Shown piece after piece: positions 51,293-59,976 of a DNA stretch of 64,000 nucleotides; position 1 is the first letter of the stretch, and the number at the start of each line of letters is the position of its first letter. The translations under genes were made by a program, and so were the position numbers. This DNA is from Rubrivivax sp. (GTDB lineage: Bacteria > Pseudomonadota > Gammaproteobacteria > Burkholderiales > Burkholderiaceae_C), in NCBI GenBank assembly GCA_030653505.1, contig JAURZK010000036.1:1-64000 (forward strand), given 5' to 3'. Under the pieces are notes generated by a model. The model did no database searches, was not told the origin of the DNA, and saw nothing but the letters and a program-made list of their open reading frames with translations.

Positions 51293-52087
51293 TCAGCGGA
51301 TGACATAGAAGCGCCCCTCGATGACGGCCAGGCGCACCGGCCAGACACGCCTTCCGCCCCCGGCCTGCGGGCTCTGCAGCGCAGGCTGGCCGTCGAGCGT
51401 CAGGCATTCGAGCAGGCGGCCGCCGGCCAACGGGCGCAGCAGCAGCGTATCGGCCTTGGGCATCACGGGCTGCAGTGGCGCCTTGGCATGCGCCTGCTGC
51501 ACCTGCAGCCGCAGGCGGCCGACGTCGTCGGCCAGGTTGCGCTGGTAGGCCAGCGCCAGTTCCTCGAAGCGCAGGCGCGCGGCCAGCAGCAGCGGCTCGG
51601 GGTCGCCGCGCGCCAGTCCGAGTGCAATGCCCTGCAGGTAGCTGGCGACCGCGGCCAGCAGGTCGGGCGGCTGGGCGACCACAGGCGCGTCGAACCAGCG
51701 CCAGCGCGGGAAGGCAATCGGCAGGTCGACGGTCTGGCGCAGCGTGGCCGGCACCTCGGTGACCTCGCCGGCCAGCGGCGCCCAGTCGATCTGCGCCAGG
51801 GTGCGCGCGTTTTCGGGGTGCGCCAGCTGGCCGATGCGCGGCAGCAGCAGGCGCAGGCTGGCGCCGCGCTGGCCGTCGCTGAGCAGCGGTGCGGGTGCGC
51901 CGGCCTGGCCGGGCGGCGGCGGCTGGATGAGCAACTGCAGTTCGTTGGCGCCGGCCAGCGTGTATTCGTGGATGGCCACGGTGACGGCGCCGGCCGCGGG
52001 GCCGCTGCGCGCCAGCGGCACGCCGTTGAGCCAGGCCTCGGCGGTGACGCCGACGCTGTCCAGCCGCAGCACGAGCAGGCGTTCCAT
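51293..52087 (-). CDS. Uncharacterised T6SS-locus protein (264 aa)
   Basis: MERLLVLRLDSVGVTAEAWLNGVPLARSG...; no domain recognised; start overlaps upstream stop (TGATG). Confidence 0.75.
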   Translation of the reverse strand: MERLLVLRLDSVGVTAEAWLNGVPLARSGPAAGAVTVAIHEYTLAGANELQLLIQPPPPGQAGAPAPLLSDGQRGASLRLLLPRIGQLAHPENARTLAQIDWAPLAGEVTEVPATLRQTVDLPIAFPRWRWFDAPVVAQPPDLLAAVASYLQGIALGLARGDPEPLLLAARLRFEELALAYQRNLADDVGRLRLQVQQAHAKAPLQPVMPKADTLLLRPLAGGRLLECLTLDGQPALQSPQAGGGRRVWPVRLAVIEGRFYVIR

Positions 52088-53829
52088 CAGGCCAGGCTCC
52101 AGTCGAGCAGCGGCTGTTCCGCCCACAGCGGGTGGTTGAACTGCTGCACGCCGAGCACCGGGTCGACCAGCGCCAGGGGCAGGCTGGCGGCTTCCAGACG
52201 CAGCGTGGCGAACCATTCCCAGCCGCTACCGCCTGAGGTGCGCGGGCGCAGCCCCGCTTCGCCCACCAGCGCCCCGCTGCAGGGCCCCGTGGCCTGCAGC
52301 AGCGTGCCGGTGTCGGTGGCCAGCGGCGTGACTTCGGCGGTGAACGGCAAGCTGAAGCGGTGGCGCGCGGGCAGCAGCGTCGGCAGCAACGGGGGCTCGG
52401 CGGCTTCGCGGCGCAGTTGCAGCGACAGCGGCGCCGATGCGGCGCAGCGCAACATCAGCCGTGCGCGCCCGCCGCCCAGGGCGAGTTCGGCCTCCGCCTG
52501 CAACTCGGCTTGGCAGGCCTGAAGGTCGAGCGTCCCCACCAGGCGCATGAAAGCACGCCCGCCCAGGCCCGCCGGACCCAGGCACCAGCCCCAGGTGAGT
52601 GCGGCACGGCCGATCAGCAGCGCCAGCACGCCGTCGAGCCGCGCGGACGACAGCCCTTCCACGGCGGCGATGGTGGCCAACAGCTTCTGCAGCGCGGCAT
52701 CGGTGGCGGGCTCCAGCCCCTGCTCGAACCCGCGGCGCAGTGGTGAGGCATCGCGCTCTATGCCGTCGCTTTCGAGCCGGCAGCCTGTGCTGCCGCGCAG
52801 CGCCGGGGGCTTGCCGGCGACGACCGGTTGTGCGGCGGCGGCCTGGCGCTGCAGTTCCAGCCACCACTGCGCCGCCGGCCAGGCCCACAGCGTGGTGGTC
52901 TGCGGGCCCAGGGCGTCGCCTTCGTCGCGCAGGCCGCAGACCTGCAGTTCCAGCTTGCAGAGTTCGGGCGAGGTCTCTTCGGCCACCGCGCTTGCGGGGC
53001 CTGCGGCGGGTTCGGCCTGGGCCAGCGTATGCACGGGCCAGCTGACGGCACGCGTCTCGTGACCGACCCAGCGCCACTGGCCGTGGCTGCCAGTGAAGTG
53101 CAGCGCCGGGTGCAGGTCGCCGTTGCACACGGCGTGGCTGCGCGAACGCAGCTGCAGCTTGGCCTGGGGTCGGGCGCCCGGTGCATGCGCCAGCACCGCC
53201 ACCAGGCGCGGCAGTGGGTTGGCAGCGTCGACGCGCACCGGCGCCGGCGTTGGCAGGGGCACACGCTGCCAGGCGCCAGCCGCCAGCGTGTAGTGCTCGG
53301 CCACGGCGGGCTCGAGCATCCGCAGTTCCAGCGCCTCCACGTCGCAAGCCAAGAGCGGCAGCACGGGCGCTTCGGCCGTGTGCAGCGCGCCGTGGCGACC
53401 CAGGTGGCCGAAGTGATCGACGAGCCGCTGGTCGGCCGCCGCCAGCGCTTCGGGTGCGATGCGGGCATCGGGCAAGCGCTGCAGTTCGGCCAGCGAACGC
53501 CGCACCAGCTGGTGCATCGTTGCCCACTCCCGTTCACGCGGCGCCGCGAGCAGGCCCTGCGCCCACTCGAAGCCGGGTTTGTCCTGGAAGCCCGGGCCCC
53601 AGACGAAACACAGGTTGGCGTAACGGGCCACGCTGGCGGCCAGCGTCAGGCCGCGCTGCAGCGCCTGTTGCGCGGCCAGCTCCACAAAGGCGAGGTGCTT
53701 GTCACCCAGCCGCGCCTGCATCGCCGGCCACTGCGCCACCAGGTGCTCGGCCAGCTGGTGCAGGAAGGCGGCCCAGGCCTCGGCCTCGCGGGCCTCGGTG
53801 TCGGGGGGCGGCATGCCGGGCGGCGTCAC
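52087..53829 (-). CDS. Uncharacterised T6SS-locus protein (580 aa)
   Basis: N-terminal LAEHLVAQWPAMQARLGDKHLAFVELAAQQALQRGLTLAASVARYANLCFVWGPGFQDKPGFEWA; no domain recognised; 4-bp overlap with vgrG. Confidence 0.8.
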   Translation of the reverse strand: MTPPGMPPPDTEAREAEAWAAFLHQLAEHLVAQWPAMQARLGDKHLAFVELAAQQALQRGLTLAASVARYANLCFVWGPGFQDKPGFEWAQGLLAAPREREWATMHQLVRRSLAELQRLPDARIAPEALAAADQRLVDHFGHLGRHGALHTAEAPVLPLLACDVEALELRMLEPAVAEHYTLAAGAWQRVPLPTPAPVRVDAANPLPRLVAVLAHAPGARPQAKLQLRSRSHAVCNGDLHPALHFTGSHGQWRWVGHETRAVSWPVHTLAQAEPAAGPASAVAEETSPELCKLELQVCGLRDEGDALGPQTTTLWAWPAAQWWLELQRQAAAAQPVVAGKPPALRGSTGCRLESDGIERDASPLRRGFEQGLEPATDAALQKLLATIAAVEGLSSARLDGVLALLIGRAALTWGWCLGPAGLGGRAFMRLVGTLDLQACQAELQAEAELALGGGRARLMLRCAASAPLSLQLRREAAEPPLLPTLLPARHRFSLPFTAEVTPLATDTGTLLQATGPCSGALVGEAGLRPRTSGGSGWEWFATLRLEAASLPLALVDPVLGVQQFNHPLWAEQPLLDWSLA

Positions 53830-55901
53830 GCCAACGGGTCGACAGGCAGTTCTGGCGCCTCGGGTGCGGCCGGATCGGTGGGCGCCACGGGGCTGGCACC
53901 GCTGCCCGAACCGGCGGCGCCGCCGGAGTTCACCTTGACCATCGCACCGGTGATCGAAACCCCGTCGGGCCCGAGCACGATGGACGAGCCTCCGGCCTTG
54001 ATGGTGACCTGCATGCCGCCTTCGATGACCACGTTCATGCCACCCTTGAGGTGCACGTTCTGCGCTGCCTCGGCGCCGATGTTGCTGCCGATCTTCAGGT
54101 GCAGGTCGGTGGACGACTTCATCGAGATCGCCGCCCCCGACTGCGCCGTGATGTCCTTGGCCGTCTTCAGGCTGTAGATGCCGTCGCCCTTGACGAGGAT
54201 GTCCTTGGCCACCGTGGTGCTGTACTTGTCGTCGTACTTGCGGCTCACGGCCTTGGTGACGGTGAGGTGGTCGGTGCCCTCGACCTTGTGCTTGCGGTCG
54301 TTCTTGACGGTGCGGTGCTCGTCCTTGCCGACCAGCGTCTTCACCGTTTCCTTGACGAACTCGAGCTGGTCCTTCTGCGCGTGCAGCAGCACGTATTCAC
54401 TGCCCTTGAGATCGTCGAAGCGCATCTCGTTGTGGTCGGCCACGGCCGCGCCCTGGCCCGACGACTTGCTGCGCATGGTGCTGACGGTCTTCTTGTTCGG
54501 CAGCGCGTAGGGCGGCATCTGGTCGGCGTTGTAGACGCGGCCGGTGATGATGGGCTGGTCGGGGTCGCCCTCGAGGAAGTCGACCACCACCTCCTGCCCG
54601 ATGCGCGGGTGCGAGACGAAGCCGAAGCCCTTGCCAGCGGAGGGCTGCGAAACGCGGACGAAACAGGAGCTGTCGGCGTCCTTCTTGCCTTCGCGGTCCC
54701 AGTGGAACTGCAGCTTCACGCGGCCGTACTTGTCGACGTAGATCTCCTCACCCGCTGGGCCCACGACGGTGGCCGTCTGTGGACCGGGCACGTGCGGCCG
54801 CGGTGTCAGGCGCGCCGGGCGGAAGGCGCCGATGGCCGAGGGAAAGGCGCTGAAGCTCAGCTCGTGTTCGGCCCCGGCCGTGGCGCCGGCTTCATACCCG
54901 GGCAGGCTCATCCTCACCTGCGTCGACAGCACGATGTACTCGCGGTCCTGCGCCGGCATCGGATGGCCGCTCAGCGAGAACCGCGCCCCAGTGCACAGAC
55001 GCCGCGAATTGGTCTGCCCCTCGGTGACGCTGAAGCGGGCCTGCTGTTCGTCGACCCCGCGCTTGGCGATGGTGGTCGCGGCGCCGACACCTTCGGAGAC
55101 CTGACCATCGCCCTGGATGTCGGCCGACAGACCCGCCGGGTAGTCGTAGACCGCGAGACTGGCATGGGCGTGCTGGCGCGTGACGGTGGCCGACTTCTCG
55201 AAGTTCTGCGTCGGGGCGATGAAGCTGAAGTCGCGCACGGTAACCTTGGTCGTCTGGATCTCCTGGCCCCACTGCCAGCGCTGGACGGTCTCGTCGGCGT
55301 GGCGGCTGTCCAGGAAAGGCAGCGTGCTCAGGCCGAGCAGGGTGACGTGCGGGCTCAGGCTGTCGGCCAGCACCATCGTGTGCTTGCCTTCCTCGTGCTT
55401 GAAGAAGTACGAAATGCCCTCCTCCTCCATCAGGCGGCTGACGAACTGGAAGTCGCTCTCGCGGTACTGGACGCGGAACTCGCGCTTGCGGTAGCTGCCG
55501 CTCAGGTTCAGTTCCAGCAGGCCGCCGTAGGGCGTGAGCACCTTCTTCAGCACGTCGGCAGGCAGCTGCTTCGAGAAGATGCGCGACTGCGCGCTGCGCG
55601 TGGCCAGCCAGAGCCAGGGCCGCAGCGTCAGGCGGTAGACGACGTTCGAATCGCGCACTTCCTCGAACCGCGCCGAGGTCACCAGCCCGTGGTAGATGCG
55701 CGCCGCCTGGCCGACGGTCTTCACCGTGACCTGCGCGGCCTGGCCCAGCAGCTTGTCGAAATCGATGGTGTCGGCGGGCCGGGCCACGGCCAGCACGGTG
55801 TACTCGAACAGGCGCGAGATCTCCTCGTGCCCCGACATCGACAGGAAGCGCAGGGGCACGCCGGCAGGCGGCTTCAGGTCGATGGAGATCAGGTCGGGCA
55901 T
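53826..55901 (-). CDS. vgrG: Type VI secretion tip protein VgrG (TssI)
   Basis: ADVLKKVLTPYG, YRESDFQFVSRLMEEEGISYFFKHEEGKHTMVLAD, GRVKLQFHWDREGKKDADSSCFVRVSQPSAGKGFGFVSHPRIGQEVVVDFLEGDPDQPIITGRVYN. Confidence 0.97.
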   Translation of the reverse strand: MPDLISIDLKPPAGVPLRFLSMSGHEEISRLFEYTVLAVARPADTIDFDKLLGQAAQVTVKTVGQAARIYHGLVTSARFEEVRDSNVVYRLTLRPWLWLATRSAQSRIFSKQLPADVLKKVLTPYGGLLELNLSGSYRKREFRVQYRESDFQFVSRLMEEEGISYFFKHEEGKHTMVLADSLSPHVTLLGLSTLPFLDSRHADETVQRWQWGQEIQTTKVTVRDFSFIAPTQNFEKSATVTRQHAHASLAVYDYPAGLSADIQGDGQVSEGVGAATTIAKRGVDEQQARFSVTEGQTNSRRLCTGARFSLSGHPMPAQDREYIVLSTQVRMSLPGYEAGATAGAEHELSFSAFPSAIGAFRPARLTPRPHVPGPQTATVVGPAGEEIYVDKYGRVKLQFHWDREGKKDADSSCFVRVSQPSAGKGFGFVSHPRIGQEVVVDFLEGDPDQPIITGRVYNADQMPPYALPNKKTVSTMRSKSSGQGAAVADHNEMRFDDLKGSEYVLLHAQKDQLEFVKETVKTLVGKDEHRTVKNDRKHKVEGTDHLTVTKAVSRKYDDKYSTTVAKDILVKGDGIYSLKTAKDITAQSGAAISMKSSTDLHLKIGSNIGAEAAQNVHLKGGMNVVIEGGMQVTIKAGGSSIVLGPDGVSITGAMVKVNSGGAAGSGSGASPVAPTDPAAPEAPELPVDPLA

Positions 55902-55939
55902 GGTCGGTTCCGCTCAAGGCGAAGTGGCTGCGAAGGATG

Positions 55940-57292
55940 TCAGCACGTGGTGGCGATGACGAGCCAGCCGGCCACGGGCTTCTTCGACTCGTTGCGCAGG
56001 AACACGCCTTGGATCTCGGGTGCCTGGAAGCCTGCTGCAATCAGCGTCTCTTCGACATACGCCCGCCGGTGGCTGTAGCGCCCGTGCGTCTGCAGGCGCC
56101 ACGGTGGCGTGGCCTGCTCGTCGTCGAGGGCCTCGACCGTGAAAACGAGTCGGCCTCCCGGCAGCAGGCAGTGCCGCGCGGCCGCGGCGAACCCGTCGAG
56201 CACCCCGAAGTAGCACAGCGTGTCGGCCGAGATCAGTGCGTCGAAGGCGTCGGGACGCGACTGCAGGAACTCGACCAGGTCGGCCTGGCGCAGCTCGTCG
56301 TAGAGCTGCTTGAGCGCGGCACGCTCCAGCATCGGACGCGAGAGGTCGACGCCGACCAGTTCGCGCGCATAGGGCTTCAGGAAGCGCGCGCACAGGCCCG
56401 TGCCGCAGCCGGCGTCGGCGATGCGCAGCGCGGCCCGTGGCTCGCCCAGCGCCTTGGCGAGCGCCTGGCCGACGAGTGCAGGCGCGCGGTAGTCCAGGTC
56501 GGCCAGCTTGCTCTCGAAACCCTCGGCGAAGGTATCGAAGGTCATGCGGACGTAAGCGGCCGAGGCACGGTCGGGCACGCCCTGCCCGGTGTAGGCCGAG
56601 TAGTGGTGGCGGGCGCGCACGTCGTCGGGGTCCTCCTCGAGCCAATTGCGGTAGAGCTCCACGGCCTCGTCCACCCACCCCAGGGCACCGTAGGCCAACC
56701 CCAGCACGTGGCGCAAGCCCCGGTTGGCCGGTGTCGTCACCAGCCCCTTCAAGCACTGGTCGACGGCCTCGGAGAGGCGCCCGGTGGCGATGTACACCTG
56801 AGCCAGGTTCTGGCGGGCGTCGGAAAACTGCGGCAGCAGTTCGACCAGGCGCAGCAACACCTTCTCGGCGTCGGCGTGCTGCCCGCGCCGCGACAGCAGC
56901 ACGCCCAGGTTGTTCATCGCATCGACGCGGTCGGAATCGAGCACGATGGCCTGCCGGTACTGCTGCTCGGCCTCGTCCAGGCGCTCCAGCCGCATCAGCA
57001 CGTTGCCGTAGTTGTTGTGGAAGATGGCGACCCCGGGCTTGGCGTCGATGGCGCGTGCGATCTGGCCTGCGGCTTGCTCCAGGCGACCCAGGCTGACCAT
57101 CAGCAGGCCATACAAGTGCAGCGCGTCGGCGTTGTCGGGCTCCAGTACCAAGGCCTGCTGGTACTGCTGCTCGGCCTCGGACAGGCGGCCAGCGCGGTGC
57201 ACCGCCATGGCCTCCTGAACATGGCGCATGGCCTGGGAAAGCTCTGGCGCGGCTGTGACCGGAGCTTCTGCTTGCGGAGTGGGTGCGTCCAT
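55940..57292 (-). CDS. TPR-repeat protein with C-terminal SAM-dependent methyltransferase domain
   Basis: Repeated TPR motifs (AEQQYQQALVLEPDNADALHLYGLL); IADAGCGTGLCARFLKPYARELVGVDLSRPML. Confidence 0.92.
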   Translation of the reverse strand: MDAPTPQAEAPVTAAPELSQAMRHVQEAMAVHRAGRLSEAEQQYQQALVLEPDNADALHLYGLLMVSLGRLEQAAGQIARAIDAKPGVAIFHNNYGNVLMRLERLDEAEQQYRQAIVLDSDRVDAMNNLGVLLSRRGQHADAEKVLLRLVELLPQFSDARQNLAQVYIATGRLSEAVDQCLKGLVTTPANRGLRHVLGLAYGALGWVDEAVELYRNWLEEDPDDVRARHHYSAYTGQGVPDRASAAYVRMTFDTFAEGFESKLADLDYRAPALVGQALAKALGEPRAALRIADAGCGTGLCARFLKPYARELVGVDLSRPMLERAALKQLYDELRQADLVEFLQSRPDAFDALISADTLCYFGVLDGFAAAARHCLLPGGRLVFTVEALDDEQATPPWRLQTHGRYSHRRAYVEETLIAAGFQAPEIQGVFLRNESKKPVAGWLVIATTC

Positions 57293-57420
57293 GGGAGCGG
57301 GTGGGGTGGTGGCTGGGGCTTGCCGCTGCGCCGACTCTGCAGCAAAGTCGGGTCATCGGCAAGTCGATGCCCGGCCCATGTTGCCCTGCGCGACGCAGCC
57401 CGTCCTCCCCTGGAGCAACG

Positions 57421-58854
57421 ATGGTCGGACGACTCGAAATCAGTGTCTCCACCGGCACGCGCGCCGCCACGACGGGCGCGCGCGCGCCCCAGGAGCCGAT
57501 GCGCCTCCTGCTGCTGGGAGACTTCAGCGGCCGCCCGGCGCACGAACGCCCCGTGCTGGCTGCACGGCCCACGCACCGCGTGGACATCGACAGCCTGGGC
57601 AGCGTGATGCAACGCCTGAGGCCGCTTGTGCCGGCAGCCGGAAGCGTCTTCGAAGCCGAGGACATCGAAGACTTCCATCCCGACGCCTTGTTTGCACGCG
57701 TGCCGGTGTTCGAGACCCTGCGCAGCCTGCGCCGGCGTCTGCAGGACCCGCTGCAGTTCGCCACCGCTGCAGCCGAACTGGGCGTGCCCTTGCCTGCAGC
57801 CGGCGTTGCCCCGGCGGCCGGCGCCGGCGACCTGCTGGCCGGACTGCTGGGCGGGCGCCCTGCAGCAGCAACGCCGCACGCAGCGTCGCCACCCGAGGGC
57901 ATCGACGCCTTCGTGCGCAGCCTGGTGGCCCCGCACATCGTTCCCGACCACGGGCCGATGCAGGCCCAACTCACGGCTTCGGTCGACCGCACCATCGCCG
58001 CGCAGATGCGCGCGCTGCTGCACGCACCGGCCTTCCAGGCGCTGGAATCGGCATGGCGTGGCACGCAGTGGTTGATTTCAACTCTGGAGCTCGACGAGCA
58101 ACTGCAACTCCACCTCTTCGACGTCGGCCGCGACGAACTGCTGGCCGACGTGGTGGCCTCGCGCGGCCAGCTCGCGCAGACGGGCCTGCACCGCGCACTG
58201 GCCGACCGCTGGCGCGGCGTGCCGGGTGGCGAGTCGTGGAGCGCGGTCGTCAGCCTGGAGCGCTTCGGCCCCGCGGACACCGACATCGGCCTGCTCGCGG
58301 CATTGGGCCTGCTGGCGCAGCAGGCCGGTGGCCCGCTGCTCGCCGGTGGCGACCCGGCGCTGGCGCTGGCCGACCCGGCGGCACTTGCCGGCTGGCACAC
58401 GCTGCGCCAGAGCGAGGCAGCGCCCTGGATCGGCCTGGCCGCGCCGCGTGTGCTGCTGCGCCGGCCCTACGGCAAGCGCAGCGACCCGGTGGCTGCCTTC
58501 GCCTTCGAGGAGTTCACCGGCCCACCCGAACACGAGAACCTGCTGTGGGGCGCGGGCTCGCTGGCCGCGGCGCTGCTGATCGGCCGGGCCTACATGGCGC
58601 GCGGCTGGGCGATGGAGCCGGGCGACGAGCGCGAGATCGGCGACCTGCCGGCCTACAGCTTCGAGCGCAACGGCGAAATGGAACTGCAGGCCTGTGCCGA
58701 GGACTACCTCGGTGAACAGGCCGGGCAGGCGCTGCTCGCCGCGGGCCTGATGCCGCTGATGAGCCACAGGCATCGCAACGCGGCGACGCTGATGCGCTTC
58801 CAGTCCATTGCCGAGCCGGCGCAGCCCTTGGCGGCCCTGGGCGGCAGGCCTTAG
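57421..58854 (+). CDS. Fused TssB-TssC-like T6SS sheath-domain protein
   Basis: TssB-like half: MRLLLLGDFSG...VDIDSLGSVMQRLRP...IEDFHPDALFARVPVFETLRSLRRRLQDP. TssC-like half: IDAFVRSLVAPHIVP...AAQMRALLHAPAFQALESAWRGTQWLISTLELDEQLQLHLFDVGRDELLADV. Confidence 0.85.
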   Translation: MVGRLEISVSTGTRAATTGARAPQEPMRLLLLGDFSGRPAHERPVLAARPTHRVDIDSLGSVMQRLRPLVPAAGSVFEAEDIEDFHPDALFARVPVFETLRSLRRRLQDPLQFATAAAELGVPLPAAGVAPAAGAGDLLAGLLGGRPAAATPHAASPPEGIDAFVRSLVAPHIVPDHGPMQAQLTASVDRTIAAQMRALLHAPAFQALESAWRGTQWLISTLELDEQLQLHLFDVGRDELLADVVASRGQLAQTGLHRALADRWRGVPGGESWSAVVSLERFGPADTDIGLLAALGLLAQQAGGPLLAGGDPALALADPAALAGWHTLRQSEAAPWIGLAAPRVLLRRPYGKRSDPVAAFAFEEFTGPPEHENLLWGAGSLAAALLIGRAYMARGWAMEPGDEREIGDLPAYSFERNGEMELQACAEDYLGEQAGQALLAAGLMPLMSHRHRNAATLMRFQSIAEPAQPLAALGGRP

Positions 58855-58871
58855 CTCGGCGGCGCCGCGGT

Positions 58872-59942
58872 TCAGATCAGCGCCAGCCTGCGTTGCACGT
58901 ACTGGCGCACGCCGGGGTCGTTGACGAGCACGATCTCTTCGCTGGTCTTCGGGTTGATGAAGTCGTAGCTGATGACGTTGGGCATGCACATGCGGTCGCC
59001 TCGGGTCGTCGACACCGTCTGCCATTGCGCCGGGTCGGCGCCTTCGGGCCGGTAGACGGCATTCAGCACCGACTTCTGCTGCAGCAGCTTGATCATCGCC
59101 GGCGCATTGGCGTGCGTGCCACCGGTGAGCTTCGGCTTGCCCTTGCCCGGGACGTAGCCCTCGCCGTGCATGCGGGTGTTGGCTTCCACGTTGCCCTTGG
59201 TCTGCTGCCAGTACAGGAAGAACAGATGGTCGTCGGCGTGGCAGGCGTGCGCATCCGCGCCCTTCACGGCGTTGCCGAGCACCTGGTTGATGTCAGGGCT
59301 GCCCTTGAAGCAGCCGCAGACGCCGATGCCGTCGTCGTAGGTCGCGCCGGTCTTGTGCTTGTGGAAGGCGTGTATGCCCTTTGCCTGGTCGAGCAGGCTC
59401 GGACTGTCCTTCGAGAAGGTCTTCTTCTTGGCACCGAAGGTCTTGGCGTCGAAGATGCAGACGGCCTTGCCGCGCAGGTCGCCGACGCGGGCATTGGCAA
59501 TGTTGCCCCGCCCCTTGTACAGCCGACTGGCGATGGGGTGGTTGAGCACCTCGTTGACGATGTCGGTGTCACGGTCGGTGTGCGAGATCCTCAGGATCAC
59601 GAACTCGCTGCCCCTCGACTTCAGGAAGCTGTTGACGTCGTCGAGTATCTTCTGCGACGTGGCGCCGACACCGCCCTGGCCCAGGGTCTGGTGGTAGCCG
59701 CGTACGGCACCACCGGCCACCTTCAAGCGCACGTCGAAGAAACGCGAGCCTATGCGGCACTGGTCACCTATCGACCCGCTCTGCGTGATCGACAAGGCCT
59801 TCGAGACCAGGTACTGCGTGATGCCGGTCTTGTCGAAGTCCCCGCCATCGTAGATGGTGGCGTCGTGGCTGCCGGGCAGCGTGACCTGCTTGAGCAGGCG
59901 GTCGTCGTTCAGCGTCGCAGACCACAAGGTCAGGTCGATCAT
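58872..59942 (-). CDS. PI-PLC-like phosphodiesterase domain protein, putative T6SS effector
   Basis: QVTLPGSHDATIYDGGD, QCRIGSRFFDVRLKVAGGAVRGYHQTLG, FVILRISHTDRD: PLC-X-like order with both candidate histidines. AAGGAG before ATG at 59942. No signal peptide seen. Confidence 0.8.
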   Translation of the reverse strand: MIDLTLWSATLNDDRLLKQVTLPGSHDATIYDGGDFDKTGITQYLVSKALSITQSGSIGDQCRIGSRFFDVRLKVAGGAVRGYHQTLGQGGVGATSQKILDDVNSFLKSRGSEFVILRISHTDRDTDIVNEVLNHPIASRLYKGRGNIANARVGDLRGKAVCIFDAKTFGAKKKTFSKDSPSLLDQAKGIHAFHKHKTGATYDDGIGVCGCFKGSPDINQVLGNAVKGADAHACHADDHLFFLYWQQTKGNVEANTRMHGEGYVPGKGKPKLTGGTHANAPAMIKLLQQKSVLNAVYRPEGADPAQWQTVSTTRGDRMCMPNVISYDFINPKTSEEIVLVNDPGVRQYVQRRLALI

Positions 59943-59976
59943 GGATGTGCTCCTTGAAAACAGCGTTCCCGGGGCC

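Noticed and set aside
53181-56078. 965-aa plus-strand ORF
   Set aside because: Antisense to vgrG and the 580-aa gene; no domain-like segments.
55914-58400. 828-aa minus-strand ORF
   Set aside because: Overlaps the TPR-methyltransferase out of frame and is antisense to the sheath-like gene; Arg/Ala/Pro-rich artefact.
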